Positions 1 to 6,770 of a stretch of DNA of 25,652 nt are shown in pieces. The number at the start of each line of letters is the position of its first letter. The first letter of the stretch is position 1. The translations under genes were made by a program, and so were the position numbers. The DNA is from UBA2979 sp963694535 (GTDB lineage Bacteria > Chloroflexota > Dehalococcoidia > UBA2979), in assembly GCA_963694535.1 (NCBI GenBank), contig CAVODE010000019.1:1-25652 (forward strand), read 5' to 3'. Under the pieces are notes generated by a model that saw only the letters and a list, made by a program, of their open reading frames with translations, was not told the DNA's origin and did not search any database.

Positions 1-165
1 GTCTAGTTCGCTCACCGAAAATCGTCGATGACCTCCGGCAGTCCGGTATGATGGAACCTGCCCATTGTCTGCCCAACGCCTTAATGTGGACGCGTTCACA
101 CCGAGACGCTTTGCGGCGACTGTCAGGCGGACTCTACTCTCAAGTGATTCTTCTAACCGGACCAT
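1..165 (-). CDS. Partial MerR/excisionase-type helix-turn-helix protein (N-terminus only)
   Basis: Reading leftward from an ATG at 165-163 gives 55 codons, open to the window edge, so the C-terminus is missing. Residues 14-34 form a helix-turn-helix (TVAAKRLGVNASTLRRWADN). They are followed by the wing motif YRTAGGHRRFSVSEL at 40-54, which is typical of excisionase-family and MerR-like DNA-binding domains. A TTGGAG ribosome-binding sequence lies six bases before the ATG, which supports this start. The gene is divergent from dinB across about 170 bases in which I see no convincing promoter or operator. With the C-terminus missing it could be a stand-alone regulator, a HTH domain fused to another domain, or the start of an IS607-type transposase, which begins with the same fold. 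The DNA-binding fold is well supported; the function is not. Confidence 0.75.
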   Translation of the reverse strand, partial: MVRLEESLESRVRLTVAAKRLGVNASTLRRWADNGQVPSYRTAGGHRRFSVSELD

Positions 166-335
166 TCTAAACTCCAAAGAATATTATTTGGCGTTCCCTC
201 AAGAAAAACGAATTTTGTTACTCGTTGGATCCGAAACTTCTTAGGAATACTAACTCAGAAACACTAATTTTGATCATTGGAATAGATGCGGCTTTTGAAA
301 TTTATTCCGACTGCTTTTGAGGATCACTGACGCGA

Positions 336-1535
336 GTGGGTTATGATGAAACGGAAGTTGTGGATGACCTTATGGAACAGCGTATTGCGCATTTTGACTT
401 GGACTCGTTTTATGTGGCTGTCGAACGGGCGGAGAATTCGAAACTTATGGACGTGCCAGTATTAGTAGGTTGGCCGGGGCCACGAGGAGTGGTCGCAACC
501 GCTTCATATGAAGCGAGAGTCTACGGCTGCCATTCGGCTCAACCAATGAGTCAGGCTATACAAAAGTGTCCTCAGGCAATTGTCATTAGTCCGGATATGA
601 CAAAGTATCGAGAATACTCGGCTGCGTTTCATCAAATTTTACTTGAGCGAACCCCGCTCGTCGAACGAGCAGGACTTGACGAGGCGTACGTCGACCTTTC
701 TGTGCTGGCTGCGAACGGACTCGGCGAACCACTTTCTGTTGCGCGAGAGTTGCGGCAAATCGTTCTCGATACTCTTAAGCTCACTGTGTCGGTATGTGTG
801 GCGGGATCGAAACCCACTGCAAAAATAGGTTCTGCATATTCCAAACCAGATGGCTGTTTAGAAATTCCGGTGGGGACAGACGCATTATTTTTATCGACTC
901 TGCCTATTCGAAAGATGCCGTCAGTCGGGCCGAAGTTTCAGAAGGCTTTAGTAAAAATGGAAATTACTACTATTGGTGAACTTGCGAACGCAGATTCAAA
1001 ATGGCTTGAAATGCGATTTGGCAGACAAGGTTTATTAATGAAGAAACGGGCTCAGGCAAGGGATAAATCTACGGTAAGACGTTCACCTGGACAAGCAAAA
1101 TCGATTTCAAAAGAATCAACATTTCCTAGAGATTTACTAGTTGATACTGATTTATTTGTAGAATTACTCAGGCTGAGCCAGTCGGTTTCTAATGAATTAC
1201 GTGGGAACCATAGAGCAATTAAGACGGTTTCACTAAAGATTAGATGGTCCAATTTTGATCTTACGTCGCGCCAAAGAACTGTTGAAGACGGCGTACATAG
1301 TCATAAACAAGTCTACGAAATTGCAAAGGACTTACTGGAAACGGAATTAAAAATGAATCGAAGTCGTGGGGTACGATTACTGGGCGTGGGATTAAGCAAT
1401 TTTATCGATGAGCAATTTCAGCTTCCCTTATCTTCTGAATTGAACAAGAAATTCGTTCGAGATAAATCTATCGAAGTGACAATGCGAGAAATTCACGGTA
1501 AATTTGGCTCGAATTCTATCAGGCGGGGTCACTAA
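336..1535 (+). CDS. dinB: Y-family DNA polymerase IV (DinB)
   Basis: Error-prone translesion DNA polymerase of the DinB/Pol IV family. The palm begins with AHFDLDSFYVAVE (residues 18-30), giving metal ligand Asp21 and a probable steric-gate Tyr26. The finger motif SYEARVYG is at 57-64. The second catalytic acid pair, Asp115-Glu116, lies in LDEAYVDLS. The helix-hairpin-helix region (about 195-225) and the little-finger domain (about 260-385) follow. At 399 aa it has normal family length. The start is uncertain: the GTG at 336 has GAGGA 12 bases upstream, while the ATG at 372 would begin MEQRIAHFDLDSF and sit closer to the usual family start. It is transcribed alone. Its last 17 bases overlap the 3' end of the convergent small membrane-protein gene. 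I found no recognisable LexA box upstream. Confidence 0.95.
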   Translation: MGYDETEVVDDLMEQRIAHFDLDSFYVAVERAENSKLMDVPVLVGWPGPRGVVATASYEARVYGCHSAQPMSQAIQKCPQAIVISPDMTKYREYSAAFHQILLERTPLVERAGLDEAYVDLSVLAANGLGEPLSVARELRQIVLDTLKLTVSVCVAGSKPTAKIGSAYSKPDGCLEIPVGTDALFLSTLPIRKMPSVGPKFQKALVKMEITTIGELANADSKWLEMRFGRQGLLMKKRAQARDKSTVRRSPGQAKSISKESTFPRDLLVDTDLFVELLRLSQSVSNELRGNHRAIKTVSLKIRWSNFDLTSRQRTVEDGVHSHKQVYEIAKDLLETELKMNRSRGVRLLGVGLSNFIDEQFQLPLSSELNKKFVRDKSIEVTMREIHGKFGSNSIRRGH

Positions 1536-1815
1536 TAGGCGAATCATTACTTACGTCATGGTTTGGATTTTCAAGCTCATCTGCTGTAATTTCGGCAACA
1601 GCCTCGGTCTCAGTAGATCCGGATTTTACCCTTCGTACTATTGCCACCGCAGCCGCGGCTATTATGGCAGAGGATAGCGCAGCTCCTCCGGCCACGACCA
1701 TATGTCTTCGTTTTATTTCTGGAAATCTATCAAGCGTTTTATGAGCCAAACGTATCGCATTTTGCGCTACATCTTCGATATGCTCGCCGCCGGAGTTACC
1801 TGGGTTACTTGCCAT
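1519..1815 (-). CDS. Small single-span membrane protein of unknown function
   Basis: I do not recognise this 98-aa protein. A soluble N-terminal part of about 38 residues is rich in charged and polar residues. One hydrophobic segment (about 39-63, Ala/Val/Ile-rich) follows and is closed by basic residues RRVK. The C-terminal tail of about 30 residues is acidic, with many Glu and Asp. This pattern fits a single-pass membrane protein. I chose the ATG at 1815 rather than an upstream in-frame start because it overlaps the ribH stop by 11 bases (translational coupling) and removes an N-terminal extension lying wholly inside ribH. It is the last gene of the riboflavin train and its end overlaps the convergent dinB. 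The position suggests coexpression with ribH but does not establish a role in flavin metabolism. Confidence 0.6.
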   Translation of the reverse strand: MASNPGNSGGEHIEDVAQNAIRLAHKTLDRFPEIKRRHMVVAGGAALSSAIIAAAAVAIVRRVKSGSTETEAVAEITADELENPNHDVSNDSPISDPA

Positions 1816-2293
1816 CGCGGGTACTGCCTCTGATCTGTTGAAGTAGATGCGCTGAATGAAGAACCGCGTACATGGCCTCAGATCCCTTGTTGCCGACCGA
1901 TCCACCCGCACGTTCTAGCGCATCAGCTAGGTTATCAGTGGTTAATACACCAAACGAGACTGGGACACGACTTTCTGTTGTAGCTTTCATAAGCCCTCTG
2001 GCAGCCTCAGTGGCCACGAACTCAAAATGAGGAGTACCGCCTCGGACTATGGCACCCACGGCACAGATCGCATCAAAATTCTTAGAGGTCGCTAGTTCGA
2101 GGCTTATTAGCGGCAATTCAAATGCCCCAGTGGTCCAATAAATGTCTATATCTGATTCAGAAACGCCTAACTCTAGTGCAGTCTCAACTGCTCCTTGGCT
2201 GAGAAGTTTTGTTATCTGATCGTTGAAAAGTGGAACTACAATAGCTACTTTGAGTCCTGCCGCTGAGAAATCATTAAGGCCAAGCGTTCGCAC
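1805..2293 (-). CDS. ribH: 6,7-dimethyl-8-ribityllumazine synthase
   Basis: Penultimate enzyme of riboflavin synthesis. It condenses 5-amino-6-ribitylamino-uracil with 3,4-dihydroxy-2-butanone 4-phosphate to form lumazine, usually in a hollow oligomeric shell. Family signatures visible are KVAIVVPLFN near the N-terminus, TTGAFELPL, CAVGAIVRGGTPHFEFVATEAARGL and PVSFGVLTTDN. I chose the GTG at 2293, which gives 162 aa, close to the usual length. GGAG lies nine bases upstream, inside the end of ribBA, and the gene then starts 4 bases after the ribBA stop. An earlier in-frame TTG at 2329 would overlap ribBA by 32 bases and lacks a good ribosome-binding site. It completes the ribD-ribE-ribBA-ribH order. 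Confidence 0.93.
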   Translation of the reverse strand: MRTLGLNDFSAAGLKVAIVVPLFNDQITKLLSQGAVETALELGVSESDIDIYWTTGAFELPLISLELATSKNFDAICAVGAIVRGGTPHFEFVATEAARGLMKATTESRVPVSFGVLTTDNLADALERAGGSVGNKGSEAMYAVLHSAHLLQQIRGSTRDGK

Positions 2294-2297
2294 TATC

Positions 2298-3578
2298 TTA
2301 AACTCCGCTACCAGGCATTTGCTGCTCAAGGAGATGACCCATCTTGTCTCGCTTAGCAGTTAAGTAGCTGATGTTGTGTGGGTTTGCCGTCACTTCGATA
2401 GGGACTCTTTCGACCACTTCTAGCCCATATCCGTCTAAGCCGGCGCCGCGTATCGCTCCTACCGCTTCAAGCTCCTTTATTTTAATGGGACTGTTAGTCA
2501 TTAATCGCATTTTTCGAACACCAAGATCTACTAGGATTTGCGCACCTATCCCATACTCTCGGCTCTCGGCTGGTAACCCGAGAGCTTCGTTTGCTTCGAA
2601 AGTATCCAGACCTTCGTCTTCTTGCAGGCGATATGCTCTCAATTTATTGTGAAGACCGATTCCTCGACCTTCTTGATCCATATAGAGAATCACACCCCGA
2701 CCAGCCTCTGCTACGAGAGTCATAGCTGAGTTTAGTTGCTCACCACAGTCACATCGAAGCGAACTGAACGAATCCCCTGTAAGGCATTTATCATGGACGC
2801 GCACCAGTATTGGGTCAGGCGAGTCCAGATCTCCCATAACGAGAGCCACGTGTTCTTTTGTATCAATTAATGTCCGGTACCCAATCGCTCTGAAATCTCC
2901 ATGTATTGTTGGGAGTGAAGTTTCTTCGACTCGTTCAATAAGGCGCTCTTTGGCAAGCCGGTAGGATATCAAATCAGCAACCGTGACGATTTTCAGTGAA
3001 TGCTTTTCCCCGAAAACTTCGAGCTCGGGCATTCTGGCCATAGAGCCGTCGTCATTCATTATTTCACACACGACAGCCACTTCCTGTAAGCCGGCTAATC
3101 TGCAGAGATCTACGGAGGCTTCCGTCTGGCCAGCTCGAACTAACACTCCCCCTGGCTTCGCTCGGAGTGGGAAGATGTGACCAGGTCGGGAAAAATCCTC
3201 AGCGATGGCATTAGGATCGGCTAATAATTGAATGGTGCGCGACCGATCGGACGCGGAAATACCTGTAGTGACACCTTCTCGTGCTTCGACTGAAACCGTG
3301 AATGCAGTACCTAATGGCGCTGTATTCTTCTCAGCCATGGGTGGCAGATCGAGATTGTCGGCACGAGCCTCAGTGAGTGGTACACATATTAACCCTCGCG
3401 CATGTGTGACCATTAGGTTGACAATTTCGGTCGAACAAAATTCTGCTGCTATTACGATATCGCCTTCGTTTTCTCGATCTTCATCATCCGTAACGATGAT
3501 GGCTTTTCCAAGTCGAAGTTCTTCAATGGCTTCTTCAACCCTGATGTGTACTGAATCGTGTGTAGCTTGATCAGACAT
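2298..3578 (-). CDS. ribBA: Bifunctional 3,4-dihydroxy-2-butanone 4-phosphate synthase / GTP cyclohydrolase II
   Basis: Supplies both precursors for riboflavin. The N-terminal domain (about 10-208) converts ribulose 5-phosphate to dihydroxybutanone phosphate and shows DDEDRENEGD (31-40) and HIFPLRAKPGG. The C-terminal domain (about 215-420) opens the GTP ring and shows the zinc cysteines 265, 276 and 278 in CLTGDSFSSLRCDCGEQL and the DQEGRGIGL loop. Residue 151 is Gln in RAGQTEASVDL, where the family usually has the metal-binding His of GHTEA; whether activity is affected cannot be told from sequence. The 426-aa length fits the fused family. The ATG at 3578 follows the ribE stop by one base and has GGGGAG nine bases upstream. 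Confidence 0.96.
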   Translation of the reverse strand: MSDQATHDSVHIRVEEAIEELRLGKAIIVTDDEDRENEGDIVIAAEFCSTEIVNLMVTHARGLICVPLTEARADNLDLPPMAEKNTAPLGTAFTVSVEAREGVTTGISASDRSRTIQLLADPNAIAEDFSRPGHIFPLRAKPGGVLVRAGQTEASVDLCRLAGLQEVAVVCEIMNDDGSMARMPELEVFGEKHSLKIVTVADLISYRLAKERLIERVEETSLPTIHGDFRAIGYRTLIDTKEHVALVMGDLDSPDPILVRVHDKCLTGDSFSSLRCDCGEQLNSAMTLVAEAGRGVILYMDQEGRGIGLHNKLRAYRLQEDEGLDTFEANEALGLPAESREYGIGAQILVDLGVRKMRLMTNSPIKIKELEAVGAIRGAGLDGYGLEVVERVPIEVTANPHNISYLTAKRDKMGHLLEQQMPGSGV

Positions 3579-3579
3579 G

Positions 3580-4203
3580 TTACGAGACTCCCCGATTCTC
3601 TAATTCTCTTTCAATCGCAGCTTGTATCATGGGCTGCATAAATTGTGCTATGTATCGCGCCATCATATCTGTTTCTAGATTTATGAGATCTCCTGGAATT
3701 CGTTCAATTAGATTCGTATGCTCCTGAGTATACTGAACTAATGATACTGAGAACGAGGTTTCATCCTTCGCCATTACAGTCAACGAGGCGCCATCAATAC
3801 AAACAGGGCCTTTCATGGCGATGTATTGTAAATATTCCTCACTGACTTGATACCGCGCAATTAAAGCATCGGCATCCGCAGTAAGTGACACCAAGGCACA
3901 CGTAGTTTCGACTACGCCGCGCACAATATGCCCAGAGAGCGATGTTTCAGTCGTTACTGAAGGCTCAAGATTTACATGAGTTCCTGCCACCGCTTGATCA
4001 AGATTTGATCTTTTAAACGTTTCAGGCATGACGTCAAAAATTAAGGAATCTTGGTTAATCTTTCGGACGGTTAGGTCAACACCATTGACGGCAATCGAGT
4101 CGCCTAATTTGGCATCATCTCTAATTTTTGCACAAGTTATATCAAGTTCTCCACCAATTTTATGAAGAATTGTTCCGACTTCAGTAATTATTCCCGTAAA
4201 CAT
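3580..4203 (-). CDS. ribE: Riboflavin synthase, alpha subunit
   Basis: Catalyses the final step, dismutation of two lumazine molecules into riboflavin and a ribitylaminouracil that is recycled by RibH. The protein starts with the hallmark MFTGIITEVG. It consists of two tandem lumazine-binding domains (about 1-88 and 89-190), recognisable by the paired motifs SIAVNGVDLTV and PVCIDGASLTV. The 207-aa length is normal. The C-terminal helix (FMQPMIQAAIERELENRG) fits the trimerisation helix of the family. It lies 12 bases after ribD and one base before ribBA, so it is very probably translated from the same message. Confidence 0.95.
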   Translation of the reverse strand: MFTGIITEVGTILHKIGGELDITCAKIRDDAKLGDSIAVNGVDLTVRKINQDSLIFDVMPETFKRSNLDQAVAGTHVNLEPSVTTETSLSGHIVRGVVETTCALVSLTADADALIARYQVSEEYLQYIAMKGPVCIDGASLTVMAKDETSFSVSLVQYTQEHTNLIERIPGDLINLETDMMARYIAQFMQPMIQAAIERELENRGVS

Positions 4204-4215
4204 AGTGTTTGTAAT

Positions 4216-5352
4216 TTACTTGCTTTCGGGCCAACAGGGTATGCCTGTGAGGTGAATATCATCACCTAGTGACTGGATACGGATATTGTTAAGGCGTGTA
4301 ACATCGTTCATTTGCCAAGCGCCGCGACCGAGAACAGCGTTAGGAGACGTGGCTCCTCCCATGATGGCCGGCGCCAAGACAGCGTGGACTCGATTGACTA
4401 ATTTGCGATCAAAAAGTGACCCTAAAATCTCTGCACCTCCTTCAAAAAGGATATTTTGAATCTGTAAGGCACCAAGCTTCTTAAGTGCTGAGTTAATATC
4501 CACTCTTCCAGAATCGTCCTTATCAACCACTAACACTGTGCTGTTGCTTTGTGCAATCTGACTTCGCCATCTTTCTGTGCTGGATTTGGTGGTCAATATA
4601 ATGGTGTTGTCACCAAGAACTGCTGACTCAGCGGAGATTCGTCCCCTTGAGTCAAACACAGCACGCAGTGGCTGAAGATTGCTAGCAGCTAGTTTTCCGT
4701 GAGGTCTCGCTGTAAGTTTCGGGTCGTCAGCAAGGATGGTTCCGGAGCCCACAGCAATTGATTGAATTTCTGTTCGGAGTTGGTGCGACCAGTTACGGGC
4801 AATTTCTCCCGATACCCATTGAGAATCTCCACTCGACGAGGCGATTTTACCGTCCAATGTTGCGGCAAACTTTACAGCTACAAAAGGGGTATTAAATTCA
4901 ATAAAATGAAAGAAGGCTTCATGAAGTTCGCTAGCCTCATGCCCGCCATCACCGATGTTGACCTGAAGGCCACCTTCAATTAATTGCCGAGCTCCAGTAC
5001 CAGCCACTTTAGGATTAGGATCGTTAACAGCAAACGTTACTGCCGTCACGCCAGCCTGAATAATGGCATCAGTGCAGGGGGGCTGTGTACTTTGGTAACC
5101 GTGTGGCTCTAGCGTTAGATACATGTGACTATTTCGTGCGGCTTGTCCAGCATCTTGGAGTGCCATGATCTCAGCGTGTAATCCGCCATTTGGCTGGGTG
5201 ACCCCACGACCGACTATTTCATCATTCTGAATAACCACTGCCCCGACAGTTGGTCGTGGCCATGCCTTGGGTAAAGCATGGCTTGAGAGATCGAGTGCGG
5301 CCTGCATCCATTGTGAAGGTTGTGTTTGGGTTGGAGACGTAGTCTTAGTCAT
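4216..5352 (-). CDS. ribD: Bifunctional diaminohydroxyphosphoribosylaminopyrimidine deaminase / 5-amino-6-(5-phosphoribosylamino)uracil reductase, divergent deaminase motif
   Basis: Carries out the second and third steps of riboflavin synthesis. The N-terminal deaminase domain (about 13-145) keeps the zinc His and general-base Glu (H59, E61 in GGLHAE) and the PPC cysteine (C93). The first cysteine of the usual LEPCSHxGRTPPC is His84, in LEPHGYQSTQPPC, and the SHxGRT substrate segment is replaced. The usual PNPxVG is PRPTVG (32-37). The NADPH-dependent reductase domain (about 156-370) looks ordinary, with KFAATLDGKIA, SQWVSG, GSGTILADDP and LFEGGAEI. The length of 378 aa is normal. The ATG at 5352 has no clear ribosome-binding site. 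Only 24 bases separate it from dcd, leaving no room for an FMN riboswitch directly upstream. Confidence 0.93.
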   Translation of the reverse strand: MTKTTSPTQTQPSQWMQAALDLSSHALPKAWPRPTVGAVVIQNDEIVGRGVTQPNGGLHAEIMALQDAGQAARNSHMYLTLEPHGYQSTQPPCTDAIIQAGVTAVTFAVNDPNPKVAGTGARQLIEGGLQVNIGDGGHEASELHEAFFHFIEFNTPFVAVKFAATLDGKIASSSGDSQWVSGEIARNWSHQLRTEIQSIAVGSGTILADDPKLTARPHGKLAASNLQPLRAVFDSRGRISAESAVLGDNTIILTTKSSTERWRSQIAQSNSTVLVVDKDDSGRVDINSALKKLGALQIQNILFEGGAEILGSLFDRKLVNRVHAVLAPAIMGGATSPNAVLGRGAWQMNDVTRLNNIRIQSLGDDIHLTGIPCWPESK

Positions 5353-5376
5353 TCTATTTCATGCGCGATAGCATCG

Positions 5377-5967
5377 CTATGGTTGAGAGAAATCACGATA
5401 CATCCGACTAGCTGTTGGTAAGTCCTGCCCCTGATACCGAGATCCAAGAGCTGGGTGCCCGTAGGGATGCTCTGCGGGGGAGGTAAGATTTTGAAAGGAG
5501 AGTTGACCAATTTTCATGTTGGCATAAAGACGAATAGGTAACGAGGATACGTTTGATAGCTCTAAAGTGAGCCTTCCTTCAAAACCTGGATCGACAAAAC
5601 CTGCCGTAGCGTGAACAAGAAGACCAAGGCGGCCCAATGATGATTTTCCTTCGACGCGAGCTACCAAATAATTAGGAATTTTCACTAACTCGACGGTACT
5701 AGCGAGAACAAATTCACTCGGATGGAGCACAAACGGCTCATCACTTTGAATTACTTCTAGTTCGGTCAAGTCGGCTTGTGGTTCTCTAACATCTATGTAT
5801 GCATGGCGATGATTTATGAATACACGGAACTGGTTACCAAGACGAACGTCTATAGATGCCGGTTGTATTGCACTTTCCGCCAAGGGCGCGCAAACTAATC
5901 GACCTGATTCCAGTTCGCTACGAATATCTCTATCACTAAGAAGTCCGTTATTCAATTTTCCACACAA
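5377..5967 (-). CDS. dcd: dCTP deaminase
   Basis: Deaminates dCTP to dUTP, feeding thymidylate synthesis. Trimeric dUTPase-like fold. Signatures are LLSDRDI near the N-terminus, IQPASIDVRLG (34-44), HPSEFVLAS, VARVEGKSSLGRLGLLVHATAG (two overlapping family motifs, 102-123) and GFVDPGFEGRLTLEL. Length is about 190 aa, as usual. The start is uncertain: no ATG lies in frame near the N-terminus. A TTG at 5967 overlaps the upstream SIMPL gene by 20 bases and another TTG at 5955 is possible; both give nearly the same protein. Whether it also hydrolyses dUTP, as bifunctional relatives do, cannot be judged here. It sits 24 bases upstream of ribD. Confidence 0.93.
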   Translation of the reverse strand: MCGKLNNGLLSDRDIRSELESGRLVCAPLAESAIQPASIDVRLGNQFRVFINHRHAYIDVREPQADLTELEVIQSDEPFVLHPSEFVLASTVELVKIPNYLVARVEGKSSLGRLGLLVHATAGFVDPGFEGRLTLELSNVSSLPIRLYANMKIGQLSFQNLTSPAEHPYGHPALGSRYQGQDLPTASRMYRDFSQP

Positions 5968-6697
5968 TCATGACCGTTGCCGCAATATTTTGTGTCCCAA
6001 ATGCGATTGGGGTACTAGTATCGCCCAGTGGCGCCGCTTCCATAGAGGCTACCCCAAATCGTGGATATTGTGTGGGTATGTTTGCTTGAGTATTTATGCT
6101 CAGAATGTGACCAAGTTTGACGCCAGTTGCAGTGCTGAGCATCTCAGCTTGTTCCTTGGCATTTGTGACGGCTTTATTTCTAGCGACCTCAAGATACTTT
6201 TCCTTGTCCGTTATGGTTAATTCGAAACTATTTATACGAATTGCATCCTTGCCGGCTGTGATCATATCGTCGAGAATCCTCGGAGCCGAGTCAAGCTCTG
6301 TGATACTAATTTGAATACTATTTGTCACTTCGAATCCAATCCTAATCGACTCGCCATCTCGCCAAATAGTTCTTTCAGATATTCGGAATGAAGTTGTTGA
6401 CACCTCATCTTTCGTGATTTGATTTTTTTCCAATGTTCTCAATAGTGCGGTCATCGTTTCTGCAGCTTCCTCTCTTGCTGCCAATACCGACTTATCAACT
6501 GCGGTGACTTGGGCTGAGATGGTTATTAAATTGGGGAACACTTTGACAGATCCAGTACCAGAAATCGAAAGAGTTCGGGATTGCTCATATTCGGAATTAA
6601 CGGGATTAGGCGGGGTGCTTGGAGAAGCATCTCTGGTACAGGCAATTACGGGAGCAATGGCAATAATCATAAGAATTGTTAGGTACTTGATTTTCAC
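5948..6697 (-). CDS. SIMPL-domain (DUF541) lipoprotein
   Basis: Predicted membrane-anchored lipoprotein of the SIMPL/DUF541 family; family functions are poorly defined. The first 20 residues form a lipoprotein signal with basic MKIK, a hydrophobic stretch and a VIAC lipobox (Cys20). The SIMPL domain (about 43-249) starts with SISGTGSVKVFPNLITISAQV and contains the characteristic TTSFRI, FEVTNSIQISI and ARNKAVTNAKEQAEML segments. Start is the GTG at 6697, well supported by GAGGA five bases upstream. It overlaps the start of dcd by up to 20 bases and follows hyuB by 73 bases. The link to its enzyme neighbours is positional only. Confidence 0.88.
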   Translation of the reverse strand: MKIKYLTILMIIAIAPVIACTRDASPSTPPNPVNSEYEQSRTLSISGTGSVKVFPNLITISAQVTAVDKSVLAAREEAAETMTALLRTLEKNQITKDEVSTTSFRISERTIWRDGESIRIGFEVTNSIQISITELDSAPRILDDMITAGKDAIRINSFELTITDKEKYLEVARNKAVTNAKEQAEMLSTATGVKLGHILSINTQANIPTQYPRFGVASMEAAPLGDTSTPIAFGTQNIAATVMIVWKIE

Positions 6698-6770
6698 TTT
6701 GGTCCTCGAGACTACAGATACAACTATAACTCATCACTATATTGCTTCTGAACATGAAAAACGGCTACGT

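Noticed and set aside
1816..1911. Longer start for the small membrane protein
   Set aside because: The extension lies wholly inside ribH in another frame and the ATG at 1815 has the better stop-start coupling.
3232..3570. Open frame of 112 codons opposite the start of ribBA
   Set aside because: Antisense shadow of a highly conserved coding region, without a ribosome-binding site or family motifs.
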